Program-made: the position numbers and the translations under genes
Shown here: one piece after another, positions 1 through 5,371 of the stretch
Layout of the letters: each line of letters opens with the position of its first letter
How positions within the stretch are numbered: position 1 is the stretch's first letter
DNA from: JAAXQD01 sp032126435
GTDB lineage: Bacteria; Desulfobacterota; Desulfobacteria; Desulfobacterales; UBA11574
Direction of reading: 5' to 3'
Length of the DNA stretch: 5,371 nucleotides
NCBI GenBank assembly: GCA_032126435.1
Contig: JAQBBE010000005.1
Coordinates: 1 to 5,371, forward strand
The notes under the pieces: generated by a model
Database searches by the model: none
Told to the model about the DNA's origin: nothing
The model's input: only the letters and a program-made list of their open reading frames with translations

Positions 1-1
1 C

Positions 2-112
2 TTCAGGGAAATTCTCAACAAAAACAATTATACCGCCGTCATTCGGCACAGCAAAGGACAGGATATTTCCGCGGCCTGCGGTCAGCTCAGCACGAAATCT
101 GATGTCATTTAA
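2..112 (+). CDS. rlmN: RlmN, dual-specificity 23S rRNA/tRNA adenine-C2 methyltransferase, C-terminal fragment
   Basis: This is the 3' end of a gene that begins before the window; 36 codons remain, ending in TAA at 110-112. The family uses radical SAM chemistry to methylate C2 of A2503 in 23S rRNA and A37 in some tRNAs. The visible tail contains TAVIRHSKGQDISAACGQL, matching the characteristic RlmN ending (arginine, then a G-x-DI-x-AACGQL block). The cysteine at codon 77-79 corresponds to the conserved C-terminal cysteine (Cys355 in E. coli) that carries the methyl group and forms the protein-RNA adduct. The usual radical SAM CxxxCxxC motif lies upstream and is not seen. Cfr, a close relative, ends similarly, so RlmN is preferred rather than proven. 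It is a housekeeping gene and probably not functionally tied to the genes downstream. Confidence 0.85.
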   Translation, partial: FREILNKNNYTAVIRHSKGQDISAACGQLSTKSDVI

Positions 113-160
113 CGAATTGTTATTAAAGTAGATTTCAATGAGCAGAGATCAGCCCCACAA

Positions 161-178
161 CCGGCACCCTATCGCCGG
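161..178 (+). terminator. Weak stem-loop after rlmN
   Basis: CCGGC at 161-165 pairs with GCCGG at 174-178 around an 8-base loop. It lies within a larger possible pairing of AATTGTT (115-121) with AACAATT (181-187). A six-T run appears only at 203-208, too far from the stem for a classical intrinsic terminator. It may help end rlmN transcription, but it is short and could be chance. Confidence 0.25.
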
Positions 179-199
179 AAAACAATTTAAAACAGCTGC

Positions 200-314
200 A
201 AATTTTTTCAAAAAAAAAGTGAGAAAGTGGTAAATTTTCGCTTGATTTTTTCATAGATGTGATTAGAGTGAACATTAATATTTTCTAACTTCTTATTATA
301 AGGAGACACAAGAA
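200..314 (+). promoter_or_regulatory. Probable promoter/leader region of the kamA-like gene
   Basis: This strongly AT-rich stretch lies just before the aminomutase gene and is clearly different in composition from the flanking coding DNA. It holds a T6 run followed by an A9 tract (203-218), which could bend DNA or act as an UP-like element. The best sigma-70-like pair is TTGATT (242-247) with TAGAGT (264-269), 16 bases apart, and both are poor matches. A clear ribosome binding site, AAGGAG at 300-305, sits 9 bases before the ATG at 315. No open reading frame of interest was seen here on either strand. The promoter call rests mainly on composition and position. Confidence 0.3.
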
Positions 315-1694
315 ATGGATGATGGGATATCACTTTTACAATGTCATAGTAAAGATGCGGCCAAAGATGAAATTCAGGAGGAATGTGAAGAACCTCCGGG
401 TATACTTTTATCATTAACCAGCCTGCACCCCAAACCCCAGAAAATTATCACCCCCCGGCAAACGGCGGTCGTTTTACCCTTCACCGCCAGGCGACAGTCC
501 AAAACATCCAGTAAAACCAGGGTATTCCGACGCGAGTTCTTTCCAAATGCAAGCGACAAGGAATGGAACAACTGGCATTGGCAGATCAATCATCGAATAC
601 ATACGATCCTTCAGCTTCGTCGGTTTTTAAACCTTTCAACAGAAGAAACCGACGCTTTGGGGAATTTGTCGGTCAAACTGCCGTTGGGGATAACGCCCTA
701 TTATATGAGCCTTATCTCCCGGGAAGACCCTGATTCTCCTTTGAGACGAACGGTGGTTCCGACGGTCCATGAATTTTTTAAAGCACCCGAAGAAGCCGAC
801 GACCCCCTCTGCGAAGATCGTCAGAGTCCTGTGCCGGGGCTTGTCCATCGGTACCCGGACAGAGTTCTTTTACTCGCGCACGATTTTTGTTCCACCTACT
901 GCCGGTATTGCACACGATCACGGGTTGTCGGGCATGGCAGATTGTACCCTACCCGGGATCGCCTGGAAAAGGCCATGGATTATATCCGGGCCGACACTCA
1001 AATCCGGGACGTTCTCATTTCCGGAGGGGATCCGCTGACGTTGAGCGATGATCGCCTCAATTGGATTCTCACAAAACTGCGTCAGATACCCCATGTGGAG
1101 ATTGTGCGCATCGGGACGAAAGTTCCGGCTGTTTTGCCCCAGCGGATCACGCTTCAGTTGGTCCGAATGCTTAGGCGGCATCATCCGATATGGATGAGTC
1201 TTCATTTCACCCATCCGGATGAATGCACGCCGGAAGCCTATCGGGCCTGTGCCATGCTGGCGGATGCCGGCATCCCCCTAAACTCCCAGACGGTGCTTTT
1301 GGCGGGGATTAACGACACCGTCGATACCATGACGGAACTGATGCATCACATGCTGAAGATGAGGGTTAGACCCTATTATCTTTACCAATGCGATCCCATT
1401 TCAGGATCTTCACATTTTCGCACACCCGTAGAGAAAGGATTGGAAATCATCAGAGGATTGAGAGGTTTTACCAGCGGCTATGCCGTCCCCACCTATGTGA
1501 TCGATGCCCCCGGGGGAGGCGGCAAGATTCCTGTAATGCCCGAGTATGTCATGGGTCGCGACAATTCGGAGTGGTTTCTGCGCAACTATGAAGGAAAAAC
1601 CTTTCAGTATCCGGACCCGCAGCGGCACATATCCCCGTCGTTTGCGTGCAATCCTGCGGCCCATGAAAAAGTTGAGGATATTCCGTTGAAATAG
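315..1694 (+). CDS. kamA: Lysine 2,3-aminomutase family protein (radical SAM, PLP-dependent)
   Basis: The 459-residue product should convert L-lysine to L-beta-lysine by a radical 1,2-amino shift using SAM, a [4Fe-4S] cluster and PLP. The cluster motif is CSTYCRYC (Cys192, 196, 199), followed by TR (Arg201). The PLP-lysine motif PGGGGK puts the lysine at 404. From my memory of the clostridial enzyme (Cys125/129/132, Arg134, Asp293, Asp330, Lys337), every catalytic position maps here with a constant offset of 67, giving Asp360 and Asp397 for the two aspartates that bind the lysine side-chain amine. This favours lysine over glutamate as substrate; the TYCRYCTR context also differs from EpmB. 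Two oddities stand out: about 67 extra N-terminal residues of low complexity with no recognised domain, and loss of the structural zinc cysteines (position 268 becomes Thr335; the C-terminal Cys trio is reduced to a lone Cys445). The start at 315 is chosen for its AAGGAG site; family similarity begins near residue 70-84. A terminator follows, so it may be its own transcription unit. Confidence 0.88.
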   Translation: MDDGISLLQCHSKDAAKDEIQEECEEPPGILLSLTSLHPKPQKIITPRQTAVVLPFTARRQSKTSSKTRVFRREFFPNASDKEWNNWHWQINHRIHTILQLRRFLNLSTEETDALGNLSVKLPLGITPYYMSLISREDPDSPLRRTVVPTVHEFFKAPEEADDPLCEDRQSPVPGLVHRYPDRVLLLAHDFCSTYCRYCTRSRVVGHGRLYPTRDRLEKAMDYIRADTQIRDVLISGGDPLTLSDDRLNWILTKLRQIPHVEIVRIGTKVPAVLPQRITLQLVRMLRRHHPIWMSLHFTHPDECTPEAYRACAMLADAGIPLNSQTVLLAGINDTVDTMTELMHHMLKMRVRPYYLYQCDPISGSSHFRTPVEKGLEIIRGLRGFTSGYAVPTYVIDAPGGGGKIPVMPEYVMGRDNSEWFLRNYEGKTFQYPDPQRHISPSFACNPAAHEKVEDIPLK

Positions 1695-1744
1695 ACATTA
1701 TTTTCGATGGCATCCAAACGTAAGCACTCTTTGGTTAAGGGTTC

Positions 1745-1763
1745 CGGATGTTGCCGACATCCG
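1745..1763 (+). repeat. Small inverted repeat between kamA and the ykgJ-like gene
   Basis: CGGATGT (1745-1751) and ACATCCG (1757-1763) form a perfect 7-bp stem with a 5-base interior, which a G-T pair can close to a 3-base loop. No T-run follows. It may protect the kamA mRNA 3' end or be part of the end-of-transcript structure. It could also be a protein-binding palindrome. Confidence 0.4.
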
Positions 1764-1806
1764 ACAATCGGGCGTATGCCGGATAATCATGTGATAATAA
1801 CGAGTT

Positions 1807-1832
1807 AAAGACTTGCCGCCGGCAAGTCTTTT
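1807..1832 (+). terminator. Strong rho-independent terminator after kamA
   Basis: AAAGACTTGCC (1807-1817) pairs perfectly with GGCAAGTCTTT (1821-1831), an 11-bp stem with a 3-base GCC loop. The right arm ends in TCTTTT, giving the expected T-run; the left arm begins with AAA, so it could also work weakly from the other side. It lies 112 bases past the kamA stop and 55 bases before the next start codon. This suggests that kamA and the four genes that follow are separate transcripts, or that read-through is partial. No convincing promoter is visible between this stem and position 1887. Confidence 0.85.
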
Positions 1833-1874
1833 GTATTTAAGGCTTTTATTTTTTAAACACCCATGAATGCGTGT

Positions 1875-1880
1875 GGGAGG
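1875..1880 (+). promoter_or_regulatory. Ribosome binding site that sets the ykgJ-like start
   Basis: GGGAGG lies 6 bases before the ATG at 1887. An upstream in-frame ATG at 1863 has no comparable site (the sequence before it is T-rich and A-rich), so the start is placed at 1887 and the eight extra upstream codons are excluded. Confidence 0.75.
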
Positions 1881-1886
1881 ATCCAT

Positions 1887-2387
1887 ATGATCGATCATGT
1901 TGTTTTATGTACCCTTTGTGCTCAGCAAGGCAAAACCTGTTGCGTCGAGACGGATATTTTTGTAACAATAGGTGATGTGCGCCGGATCTTCAATTTTACG
2001 AAAAAGCACGATTTTTATGAATTTCGCCGGTGCTCCACAGAAGCTTACAGGGATCAATCCGATGATCCCCAGTGGGATTGCCAGGTGTTTGGACCCGATG
2101 GAACCCGCCGTGTCGTCAAACGGGAATCTTCAGGCAGGTGCCTGTTTTTGAGCACCATGGGGTGTACCCTTCCGTTGGCCGTTCGTCCTCTGGTTTGCCG
2201 GTTGCACCCGCATCTTTATAACGCTCAGGGCTTCTATCCGGACCTGGCGCCGGAATGCCCCGTACATCTGTTGCCGCCCGGCAAGCACCCGGAACAAACG
2301 ATTCAAGGTTTTCGCCGGGGCGAGGCCGAGCATTGGCATCACCTGCTCTACCAGGAAATTATGGAAAAAGGAGACCCGTCGTCATGA
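1887..2387 (+). CDS. YkgJ-family cysteine-cluster (putative zinc or iron chelating) protein
   Basis: A 166-residue cytosolic protein with no signal peptide or membrane segment. It carries the YkgJ/UPF0153-type pattern: an N-terminal CxxC with a following CC pair (Cys8, 11, 18, 19), then CLFLSTMGCTL (Cys85, Cys93), RPLVCRLHP (Cys104) and a late Cys124, with Cys49 and Cys65 in between. Family members are annotated as metal-chelating domains, most likely binding zinc or an iron-sulfur cluster; their biochemical role is generally unknown. The gene overlaps the next one by ATGA, so it is translated with the ATP-grasp genes. That placement suggests an accessory role in the same pathway, for example supplying or holding a metal (HDAC-like enzymes need Zn or Fe), but this is inference. 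The start is taken at 1887 for its GGGAGG site rather than 1863. The family call is fairly sure; function is unknown. Confidence 0.78.
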   Translation: MIDHVVLCTLCAQQGKTCCVETDIFVTIGDVRRIFNFTKKHDFYEFRRCSTEAYRDQSDDPQWDCQVFGPDGTRRVVKRESSGRCLFLSTMGCTLPLAVRPLVCRLHPHLYNAQGFYPDLAPECPVHLLPPGKHPEQTIQGFRRGEAEHWHHLLYQEIMEKGDPSS

Positions 2388-3397
2388 AGATCGGTTTGAC
2401 CTATGATCTGCGGTCCGACTATCTGGCGGCCGGCTACGACGAATTGGAAACAGCCGAGTTCGACCGGGAAGACACCATTGACGCTCTTGAAACAGCCATC
2501 AGGGGGCTGGGGTATACAACGGATCGCATTGGAAATGTCCGCCGGCTCATTGAACGACTGGCCCGGGGAAACCGCTGGGATCTGGTCTTTAACATCGCCG
2601 AGGGAATAAACGGTATCGGTCGGGAAGCTCAGGTACCGGCGATTCTGGACGTATACAACATTCCCTACACCTTCTCGGATCCTCTGGTCATGAGCCTGAC
2701 CCTTCACAAAGGTATGACCAAGCGGGTCATTCGGGATGCTAAGATTCCCACATCCGATTTTTGGGTGGTAGAAAAAGAGGGTGACGAAAGGTCGGTGACC
2801 TTTCCGCCGCCTTATTTTATCAAGCCGGTGGCCGAAGGTACGGGAAAAGGGGTCAGCCCGCATTCAATTCTTCATCACCATCGTGATCTGGCCTCGGCCT
2901 GTGGGGTCATGGGACGTACTTACAACCAACCGGTTCTGGTGGAGCGTTATCTTTCCGGGAGAGAATTTACCGTCGGAATTATCGGAACCGGAGCGGATGC
3001 CGAGGTTTTGGGCACCGTTGAAGTGATCTTGCTGGCCGGCGCCGAAGCGGGGGTATATTCTTACGTCAACAAAGCGCGTTGCGAAGAACTGGTTCAATAT
3101 CGTTCGGTTCGATCCTTAGAAGAACCGCTGATCCAAGAAACCGAAGACATCGCCCTCAATGCCTGGCAGGTTTTGGGCTGCCGGGATGCCGGTCGCGTGG
3201 ATATTCGGTGCGATGAGGCCGGTCAACCTTATTTTCTGGAGATCAATGCCCTGGCCGGATTGCATCCGGACCATTCGGATTTGCCGATTATCTGCAAAGA
3301 AATTCCCCTTTCTTATGGGGGCTTGATTGAACGCATTCTTGCATCGGCCTTAAAGAGAATCGACCGGAACAAACTCCCAAAAGGGAAAGAAACCTGA
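2384..3397 (+). CDS. ATP-grasp ligase, D-Ala-D-Ala ligase-like (first of two)
   Basis: A 337-residue ATP-grasp enzyme expected to make an acyl phosphate from a carboxylate and join it to an amine, releasing ADP. Ddl-like landmarks in order: FNIAEG (69-74), IPYTFSD (93-99), the HKGMTK lysine (Lys109), the FIKP lysine and glycine-rich loop (Lys147, GTGKG 152-156), VERYLSGRE (186-194), an omega-loop-like segment with Lys230, and the Mg-binding set Asp273, Glu286, Asn288 in RVDIR and EINALAGL. It differs from true Ddl: the N-terminal glycine/serine/glutamate substrate motif is absent (it starts with LTYDLRSDY), and the residue after the omega-loop lysine is Ala231 where Ddl has tyrosine. Its substrate is therefore probably not two D-alanines. 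The ATG at 2384 overlaps the ykgJ-like stop, with AAGGAG at 2368-2373; an in-frame ATG at 2255 lies inside the ykgJ-like gene and is rejected. The gene ends in TGATG with the next. Family sure, substrate unknown. Confidence 0.88.
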   Translation: MKIGLTYDLRSDYLAAGYDELETAEFDREDTIDALETAIRGLGYTTDRIGNVRRLIERLARGNRWDLVFNIAEGINGIGREAQVPAILDVYNIPYTFSDPLVMSLTLHKGMTKRVIRDAKIPTSDFWVVEKEGDERSVTFPPPYFIKPVAEGTGKGVSPHSILHHHRDLASACGVMGRTYNQPVLVERYLSGREFTVGIIGTGADAEVLGTVEVILLAGAEAGVYSYVNKARCEELVQYRSVRSLEEPLIQETEDIALNAWQVLGCRDAGRVDIRCDEAGQPYFLEINALAGLHPDHSDLPIICKEIPLSYGGLIERILASALKRIDRNKLPKGKET

Positions 3398-4410
3398 TGC
3401 GTATTGCCGTCGTTCACAACGCGACAGGGCCGGAAGACCGCCCGGATGAACAGGATGTCCTGGTCCAGGCGGAGGCCGTCTCCCAATCATTGAAAGAACT
3501 GGGCCACGACGTCGTTCAAATGCCGTGCACCCTGGATCTTTTGAGTATTAAGGATCGACTGCTGGCCCATGAACCCCAGTTGGTATTCAATCTGGTGGAA
3601 TCTTTAGATGGTCAAGGCCGGTTGATCCATTTGTTTCCGGGTCTTCTGGATGCCATGGGGATATTTTACACCGGGTCGTGTACAGAGTCCATTTTCGTGA
3701 CCTCCCACAAGGCCCTGGCAAAGGAACGAATGGTTCTGGCAGGGCTCCCCACGCCGGCGTGGATTGGCCCCAGTCCTTGCGATTTGCCGTTCGTTTGCAA
3801 AAATTTGCGTTCATCGGAAAAGGAACGCTGGCTGGTAAAATCGATCTGGGAGCATGGTTCCCTGGGATTGGACGATGATGAACCCGTCGAAAACAAGGGT
3901 CTTGAGACCTTGCATCAAATTCTTAAGGAGCGAGCCCCGAAACTTGGGGGGAGCTGCTTTGCCGAGGTGTTTGTGGAAGGGCGGGAATTCAATCTCTCGA
4001 TTCTCGAAGGCGCGGCGGGGATTCAAGTGCTTCCTCCGGCGGAGATTATTTTCGAAAACTACGGCACACAAAAACTTACCATCGTGGGATACCGGGCAAA
4101 GTGGGACAGCTCGTCCTACGAATATCATCACACCCCCAGACGGTTCGATTTTCCCTCGTCCGACGCACCCCTTCTTCAACAGCTGAAAAATCTGGCTGTC
4201 CGTTGCTGGGAGGTCTTCGGCGTGAGGGGGTATGCCCGCATCGATTTTCGCGTGGATTTACAGGGTCGGCCATGGATTCTCGAAATCAACGCCAATCCCT
4301 GTCTTTCTCCGGATGCCGGGTTTGCTGCGGCGGTCAATCGATCCGGAATGACCTTTGTCCGCGCCATTGAAAGCATCGCAATGAACGGAATCTCGACCCA
4401 AAGGAGGTGA
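3397..4410 (+). CDS. ATP-grasp ligase, D-Ala-D-Ala ligase-like (second of two)
   Basis: Also 337 residues, and a divergent relative of the preceding gene rather than a recent copy. Landmarks: FNLVESLDGQGR (64-75), IFYTGSC (89-95), SHKALAKE with Lys105, LVKS with Lys148 and EHGSLG (152-157), FAEVFVEGREFN (188-199), an omega-loop-like stretch with Lys235-Trp236, and the Mg-binding set Asp283, Glu296, Asn298 in RIDFR and LEINANP. All core ATP and Mg residues expected for the fold are present, so it should be active. The ATP loop is EHGSLG rather than the first enzyme's EGTGKG, and tryptophan replaces the Ddl tyrosine after the omega-loop lysine, so the two enzymes probably take different substrates or act in sequence. 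Its ATG overlaps the previous stop by one base, implying coupled translation, and its own stop lies inside the next gene's ribosome binding site. Cytosolic; no signal peptide. Family sure, substrate unknown. Confidence 0.87.
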   Translation: MRIAVVHNATGPEDRPDEQDVLVQAEAVSQSLKELGHDVVQMPCTLDLLSIKDRLLAHEPQLVFNLVESLDGQGRLIHLFPGLLDAMGIFYTGSCTESIFVTSHKALAKERMVLAGLPTPAWIGPSPCDLPFVCKNLRSSEKERWLVKSIWEHGSLGLDDDEPVENKGLETLHQILKERAPKLGGSCFAEVFVEGREFNLSILEGAAGIQVLPPAEIIFENYGTQKLTIVGYRAKWDSSSYEYHHTPRRFDFPSSDAPLLQQLKNLAVRCWEVFGVRGYARIDFRVDLQGRPWILEINANPCLSPDAGFAAAVNRSGMTFVRAIESIAMNGISTQRR

Positions 4411-4413
4411 TCC
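4400..4413 (+). promoter_or_regulatory. Full-length Shine-Dalgarno sequence before the GNAT-deacetylase gene
   Basis: AAAGGAGGTGATCC is complementary to the whole conserved 3' tail of bacterial 16S rRNA (GGATCACCTCCTTT), 14 bases without mismatch. The GGAGG core ends 7 bases before the ATG at 4415. The TGA stop of the second ATP-grasp gene is at 4408-4410, inside this site. This fixes the start of the last gene and predicts strong, coupled translation. Confidence 0.9.
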
Positions 4414-4414
4414 C

Positions 4415-5371
4415 ATGCTTCGTATCCGGCGTATTTATGATGATATTCTTCCTCGAAACAAGGAGGCCTTGCGACAGGTCAAAGACATTCTCAGGACCCG
4501 TTTCAGTGAGGTTCCCCAAGAGGAGATCGATCAGATCGGGGAAAAGCTCCGCAATCCCTTTAAACATCAATTTCGTTCTATCCTGTTTGTGGCCGAGAGC
4601 CTGAATAACCGGGTTTTAGGGTTTGCGATTCTTTTGTATGAACCCGAGATCAACTTTTGTTATTTAGACTGGATCGCCACGGCCAGCGGAAAAACCGGCG
4701 GCGGGCTCGGCAGTGCCGTTTATGACACGATTCGGAAGGAAGCTGTGGATCTCAAGGCAAAGGGACTTTTTTTTGAGTGCCTTCCGGACGACCGAGAAGC
4801 CTGTCCGGATGAGACCCTGCTCAAGGAAAATTGTGCAAGGCTCAGGTTTTATGAACGGTACGGCGCCCGTCCAATTGTAAATACGGCCTATGAAACGCCG
4901 GTGACACCCGGCGATTCCTGTATGCCGCATCTGGTCCATGACGGGCTGGGACTGCCCAAACTTCCGGATTCGGCCTATGTTCGAAAGGTGGTGCGGGCCA
5001 TCCTCGAGCGAAAGTATGCAGACTATTGCCCCACCGAATATGTGGAAAAGGTCGTCAAGTCCGTTCGAGACAATCCGATTCAACTCAGGCTCCACCGGTA
5101 TGTCAAACCCGAGGCGGCCCAGCCACAGGTCAAAAGCCAGTCCCTGGAACAGATCGGGCTGGTGGTCACGGACCGTCACGCCGTCCATCATGTCCATGAG
5201 CGTGGATACGTGGAATCTCCGGTCAGAATTCGCAGCATCCTGGGGAAACTGGAAAAATCGGGAATCTTTGCCCGGATCAAGCCCAAAAGTTTTCCGGACA
5301 AACACCTTTTTACGGTTCATGACGACCGGTTCGTCCGTTATCTCAAGCGGGCTTGCGAGGAGATGCCCGAA
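4415..5371 (+). CDS. GNAT acetyltransferase fused to HDAC/acetylpolyamine amidohydrolase-like domain, 3' end missing
   Basis: The frame is open to the window edge (319 residues, no stop). Residues 1 to about 165 look like a GNAT N-acetyltransferase: a beta-strand region FVAESLNNRVLGFAIL (58-73), a glycine-rich acetyl-CoA loop GKTGGGLGSAVYD (92-104), and the closing motif NCARLRFYERYGARP (139-153). After a linker (about 170-245), LVVTDRHAVHHVHERGYVES (249-268) followed by PVRIRSILGKLEKSG and LFTVHDDRFVRYLKRA (298-313) resembles the start of the arginase/deacetylase fold shared by class I/II HDACs and acetylpolyamine amidohydrolases. Those enzymes remove acetyl groups from amines using a bound metal. 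The HDAC catalytic histidines and metal ligands would be further downstream and cannot be checked. A typical deacetylase domain would need roughly 250-300 more residues. GNAT identity is firm; the deacetylase call rests on the N-terminal portion only. The gene has the strongest ribosome binding site in the window. Possible substrates are lysine, beta-lysine, a polyamine, or the product of the ligases. Confidence 0.8.
   Translation, partial: MLRIRRIYDDILPRNKEALRQVKDILRTRFSEVPQEEIDQIGEKLRNPFKHQFRSILFVAESLNNRVLGFAILLYEPEINFCYLDWIATASGKTGGGLGSAVYDTIRKEAVDLKAKGLFFECLPDDREACPDETLLKENCARLRFYERYGARPIVNTAYETPVTPGDSCMPHLVHDGLGLPKLPDSAYVRKVVRAILERKYADYCPTEYVEKVVKSVRDNPIQLRLHRYVKPEAAQPQVKSQSLEQIGLVVTDRHAVHHVHERGYVESPVRIRSILGKLEKSGIFARIKPKSFPDKHLFTVHDDRFVRYLKRACEEMPE

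Noticed and set aside
228..243. Sigma-54-like promoter (TGG then GC)
   Set aside because: The GG to GC distance is 9 rather than 10 bases and the rest of the consensus is not matched.
242..275. FNR- or CRP-like site (TTGAT at 242, TGTGA at 258)
   Set aside because: Only half-sites are present; the matching inverted halves are missing.
2..1694. Functional pairing of two radical SAM genes (rlmN and kamA)
   Set aside because: RlmN is a housekeeping RNA methyltransferase, and the two are separated by a 202-base AT-rich intergenic region; adjacency alone is not evidence of a shared role.
2255..2383. Upstream start for the first ATP-grasp gene
   Set aside because: It would add 43 residues with no family similarity overlapping the ykgJ-like gene. 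The ATG at 2384 has AAGGAG upstream and begins a normal beta-strand (MKIGLTYD).
2348..2863. Antisense open frame of 171 codons
   Set aside because: It is opposite the first ATP-grasp gene; its translation has no family motif and it is explained by codon bias on the + strand.
2384..4410. Cell-wall D-alanine-D-alanine ligases (ddl)
   Set aside because: The fold and ATP/Mg residues fit, but the N-terminal substrate motif and the omega-loop tyrosine are absent in both, two sit in tandem, and no peptidoglycan genes are nearby.
4664..5320. Long antisense open frame of 218 codons
   Set aside because: It lies wholly opposite the GNAT-deacetylase gene, whose + frame shows clear family motifs and a perfect ribosome binding site. 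The antisense translation shows no recognisable domain.
1..5371. CRISPR arrays, insertion sequences, tRNA or rRNA genes
   Set aside because: No regular direct repeats, transposase-like frames, terminal inverted repeats or tRNA-like cloverleaf sequences were seen by eye.

Overview
The window reads as an ordinary chromosomal stretch from a bacterium of mid-range GC with good Shine-Dalgarno sites. All recognisable genes are on the + strand. The gene mix (a KamA-type aminomutase, paired D-Ala-D-Ala-ligase-like ATP-grasp enzymes, and a GNAT fused to a deacetylase) and the codon use suggest a deltaproteobacterial or Desulfobacterota-like anaerobe. That assignment is an inference; no rRNA or other phylogenetic marker is complete here.

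Layout: (1) positions 2-112 hold the last 36 codons of rlmN, including its catalytic cysteine; (2) 113-314 is an AT-rich intergenic region that probably carries the promoter of the next gene; (3) 315-1694 encodes a lysine 2,3-aminomutase family radical SAM/PLP enzyme; (4) 1695-1886 is intergenic, with a small hairpin and a strong intrinsic terminator; (5) 1887 to the window end is a tightly packed run of four genes: a YkgJ-type cysteine-cluster protein, two different ATP-grasp ligases of exactly 337 residues each, and a protein joining an N-terminal GNAT acetyltransferase to a histone deacetylase/acetylpolyamine amidohydrolase-like domain. The last gene is cut by the window edge. Junctions in this run are ATGA (4-base overlap), TGATG (1-base overlap), and a stop codon inside an unusually complete Shine-Dalgarno sequence.

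Working together (inference): ATP-grasp ligases of this type activate a carboxylate as an acyl phosphate and join it to an amine. The GNAT and deacetylase domains could add and remove an acetyl group on an amine. KamA makes beta-lysine from lysine. The locus could therefore build a small amide or peptide-like metabolite, perhaps containing lysine, beta-lysine or a polyamine, with acetylation as a transient protecting or control step. The enzyme families are well supported by motifs; the pathway, its substrates and the membership of kamA (separated by a terminator) are not established by this sequence.
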